Shown here: piece after piece, positions 62,359 through 64,000 of the stretch
Numbering within the stretch: position 1 is the stretch's first letter
Layout of the letters: every line of letters starts with the position of its first letter
Source of the DNA: Pontibacter indicus
Lineage (GTDB): Bacteria; Bacteroidota; Bacteroidia; Cytophagales; Hymenobacteraceae
Assembly: GCF_900156345.1 (NCBI RefSeq)
Contig: NZ_FTPP01000002.1
Coordinates: forward strand, 496,001 to 560,000
DNA length: 64,000 nucleotides
Reading direction: 5' to 3'
The notes under the pieces: model-generated
Told to the model about the DNA's origin: nothing
The model's database searches: none
The model's input: the letters and a program-made list of their open reading frames with translations, nothing else
Program-made: the position numbers and the translations under genes

Positions 62359-63207
62359 TTACACGGCGCTCACCGATTTCTCGGTGGGGGCCGGGGCAGC
62401 GGCTGGTCTCTGATCTGTGTCGAACAGGAACTGGTTGAGCTTCACGCGAAGGTCGGCGGAGGAAAGGTTGCGGTATACCTCGGCATTGCGCACGAGTGCG
62501 ATCTGGCCCGTCTCTTCCGAAACCACCAGCACCACGCTGTCGGTCACTTCGCTCAGGCCAATGGCGGCGCGGTGACGGAGGCCCATGGAAGCAGGGATCT
62601 CATTATTTTCCGTTACCGGCAAAATACAGCGGGCTGCCTTAATGCGATTGCCCGATATGATCACGGCACCGTCGTGCAGCGGACTCGTTTTGTTAAAGAT
62701 CGACATCAGCAGGCGCTTCGAGATCACGGCATCGATCAGGTCACCGGACTCGGCATAGTACTTCAATTCTGAGCTTTTGGCAAACACGATCAGGGCACCC
62801 GTGTTTTTGGCAGCCAACGATTTGGCGGCTTCAATAAAAGGTGTGAGGCTAAGTTTCTCCACCTGCTCGCGGCGCCACGGGAAGCCACGGAACAGGCGGT
62901 CGTTGTTGAAGGCGGTGGTTTTGCCGATAAGGAGCAGGAAGCGTCGGATCTCGGGCTGGAACACGATGATGGCCGCCAGCACACCCACACCCATAAATTG
63001 GCCGAGGATAATACTGAGCAACTCCATGCCAGCCGCCCTTACCACCAGGTATAGCAGGTATACAGAAAGGAGCCCTAGGAAAATTTTGAGCGCCACACTA
63101 CCGGTCAGGAGTTTGTAGAGCTGGTAGAGCAATACCGTCACGAGCAGAATGTCGAGCACATCCAGCAGCTCAATCTCCAAAAAACCCAGTGTAAATAAAG
63201 GAATCAA
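62359..63207 (-). CDS. cdaA: Diadenylate cyclase CdaA
   Basis: CdaA makes cyclic di-AMP from two ATP. The 282-residue protein has three N-terminal membrane helices (IELLDVLDILLVTVLLYQLY, LLSVYLLYLVVRAAG, MGVGVLAAIIVFQ) and the DAC domain with LHDGAVIISGNRIKAARCILP (DGA motif) and GLRHRAAIGLSE (RHR motif). The C-terminal Pro/Ala-rich tail is short. It follows folP with a 4-base ATGA overlap (63204-63207), an arrangement frequent in Bacteroidota. Cyclic di-AMP usually regulates potassium and osmotic balance; the target genes are not in the window. Confidence 0.96.
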   Translation of the reverse strand: MIPLFTLGFLEIELLDVLDILLVTVLLYQLYKLLTGSVALKIFLGLLSVYLLYLVVRAAGMELLSIILGQFMGVGVLAAIIVFQPEIRRFLLLIGKTTAFNNDRLFRGFPWRREQVEKLSLTPFIEAAKSLAAKNTGALIVFAKSSELKYYAESGDLIDAVISKRLLMSIFNKTSPLHDGAVIISGNRIKAARCILPVTENNEIPASMGLRHRAAIGLSEVTDSVVLVVSEETGQIALVRNAEVYRNLSSADLRVKLNQFLFDTDQRPAAAPAPTEKSVSAV

Positions 63208-64000
63208 TGCGTTACTTTCGTGAATAGTTGGATAGTCTGTTTAGTTTCTTTTACGTCGTGCACCCGCAAAATGTCGGCGCCTTTCCCTAACGCGATGGTG
63301 TTGAGTGCTATTGTGCCGGCCAGTGCCTCTGATTGGTCGATGCCGAGGTACTTGTAGGTCATGGACTTGCGGGATACCCCCACTAGTAACGGCAGCTCCA
63401 GTATTCGAAGTTCCTCCAGGCGGCGCATTAACTCAAAGTTTTGATCTACAGTCTTGGCAAAACCGAAGCCCGGGTCCAGGATGATGTCGTTCACGCCCAT
63501 ACCTTTGAGCTGTGCCACCTTGGCCTGCAGTTCGTCGATCACCTCCAGCACCAGGTCGTCATAGTCTGTGAGGCTGTTCATGGTTTGCGGCGTGCCGCGC
63601 ATGTGCATCAGGATGTAGGGCACCTGCAGGCGCGCCACCGTCTCGAACATGGCCTCGTCGAGGGTGCCGCCCGAAATGTCGTTGATGATCGAAGCGCCCG
63701 CCTGTATACTTGCTTCAGCTACTTTGGCCCGGAAGGTATCCACAGAGATAATGGCTTCCGGAAAACGTTGCATGATGGCCTCCACGGCAGGTATAACCCG
63801 GTCCAGCTCTTCGGCTGCTGTAACCTCCGCAGCACCTGGTCGGGAGGAATAGCCACCCAGGTCGAGGATGTCGGCGCCGTCGCGCAGCATGGCTTCGGTG
63901 CGATGCAGCACTTCGTCGAGGGAGCGGAGGCGGCTGTCTGCAAAGAAGGAGTCAGGCGTGACGTTGAGGATGCCCATCACGAGCGGCGTGTCCAGCGAAA
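63204..64000 (-). CDS. folP: Dihydropteroate synthase, 5' end outside the window
   Basis: FolP condenses p-aminobenzoate with dihydropterin pyrophosphate in folate synthesis and is the target of sulfonamides. The visible 265 residues start inside the pterin-binding N-terminal motif (SLDTPLVMGILNVTPDSFFA), then ADILDLGGYSSRPGA, SVDTFRAKVAEASIQAGASIINDISGG, ILMHMRGTPQ and DIILDPGFGFAKTVDQNFELM, and end with IQLFTKVTH. The reading frame runs off the right edge, so the true start is not seen. It overlaps cdaA by four bases. Confidence 0.95.
   Translation of the reverse strand, partial: SLDTPLVMGILNVTPDSFFADSRLRSLDEVLHRTEAMLRDGADILDLGGYSSRPGAAEVTAAEELDRVIPAVEAIMQRFPEAIISVDTFRAKVAEASIQAGASIINDISGGTLDEAMFETVARLQVPYILMHMRGTPQTMNSLTDYDDLVLEVIDELQAKVAQLKGMGVNDIILDPGFGFAKTVDQNFELMRRLEELRILELPLLVGVSRKSMTYKYLGIDQSEALAGTIALNTIALGKGADILRVHDVKETKQTIQLFTKVTH

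Overview
The window looks like chromosome from a Bacteroidota species of the order Cytophagales, most likely the Hymenobacteraceae (a Pontibacter-like organism). The evidence is a serine protease with a type IX secretion C-terminal sorting domain, a TonB receptor / DUF4249 / macroglobulin-like gene set, the rpmB-rpmG-DUF4295-ftsY-rimO neighbourhood, a BshC bacillithiol enzyme, and promoters of the Bacteroidota type (TTTG, about 20 bases, TAnnTTTG). The genus is inferred from family-level features, not from a database search. No tRNA, rRNA, insertion sequence, prophage or CRISPR array was recognised.

Layout. 1-4.1 kb: end of an outer-membrane receptor operon. 4.2-13.8 kb: LOG-family protein, ABC permease, queA, a Vat-like acetyltransferase, ispD, an orphan ABC ATPase, DUF2795 and DUF349 genes, ettA. 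13.8-14.7 kb: AT-rich stretch with two tiny, related single-span membrane peptides. 14.8-21.3 kb: serine hydrolase, phospholipase C/S1-P1-like protein, lepB behind a hairpin, def-ruvX. 21.3-22.2 kb: gene-free repeat-rich spacer. 22.2-29.7 kb: S41 protease, homogentisate dioxygenase, lipoproteins, GroES-like protein, DUF5916 protein. 29.9-37.8 kb: secreted subtilase, hemB, an operon of very small membrane proteins, rocD. 37.9-44 kb: ribosomal protein / SRP receptor / RimO cluster interrupted by an aminopeptidase P gene. 44-55.5 kb: bshC with a folate enzyme, glutathione peroxidase, mnmD, rlmN, a YihY/BrkB protein, and a DUF4403 gene with a decayed partial copy about 1 kb away. 55.9-59.9 kb: threonine dehydrogenase and glycine C-acetyltransferase flanking an unusual proline/arginine-repeat protein. 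60-64 kb: small membrane proteins, a TlpA-like protein, cdaA and folP (cut by the window edge).

The most striking signal is not a gene. The heptamer AGGTATA / TATACCT occurs far more often than chance in genes and spacers, often as CAGGTATAG, and near-copies sit inside several terminator hairpins. It is sparse in strongly conserved genes and dense in linkers and surface proteins. It behaves like a genome-wide iterated word comparable to uptake sequences or HIP1, but its role is unknown.

Other leads are the two small-membrane-protein loci, the DUF4403 remnant, an 11-bp inverted repeat touching the lepB start codon, and aminopeptidase P inside the ribosomal cluster. Strand asymmetry of G-U versus A-C pairs was used to orient several terminators.
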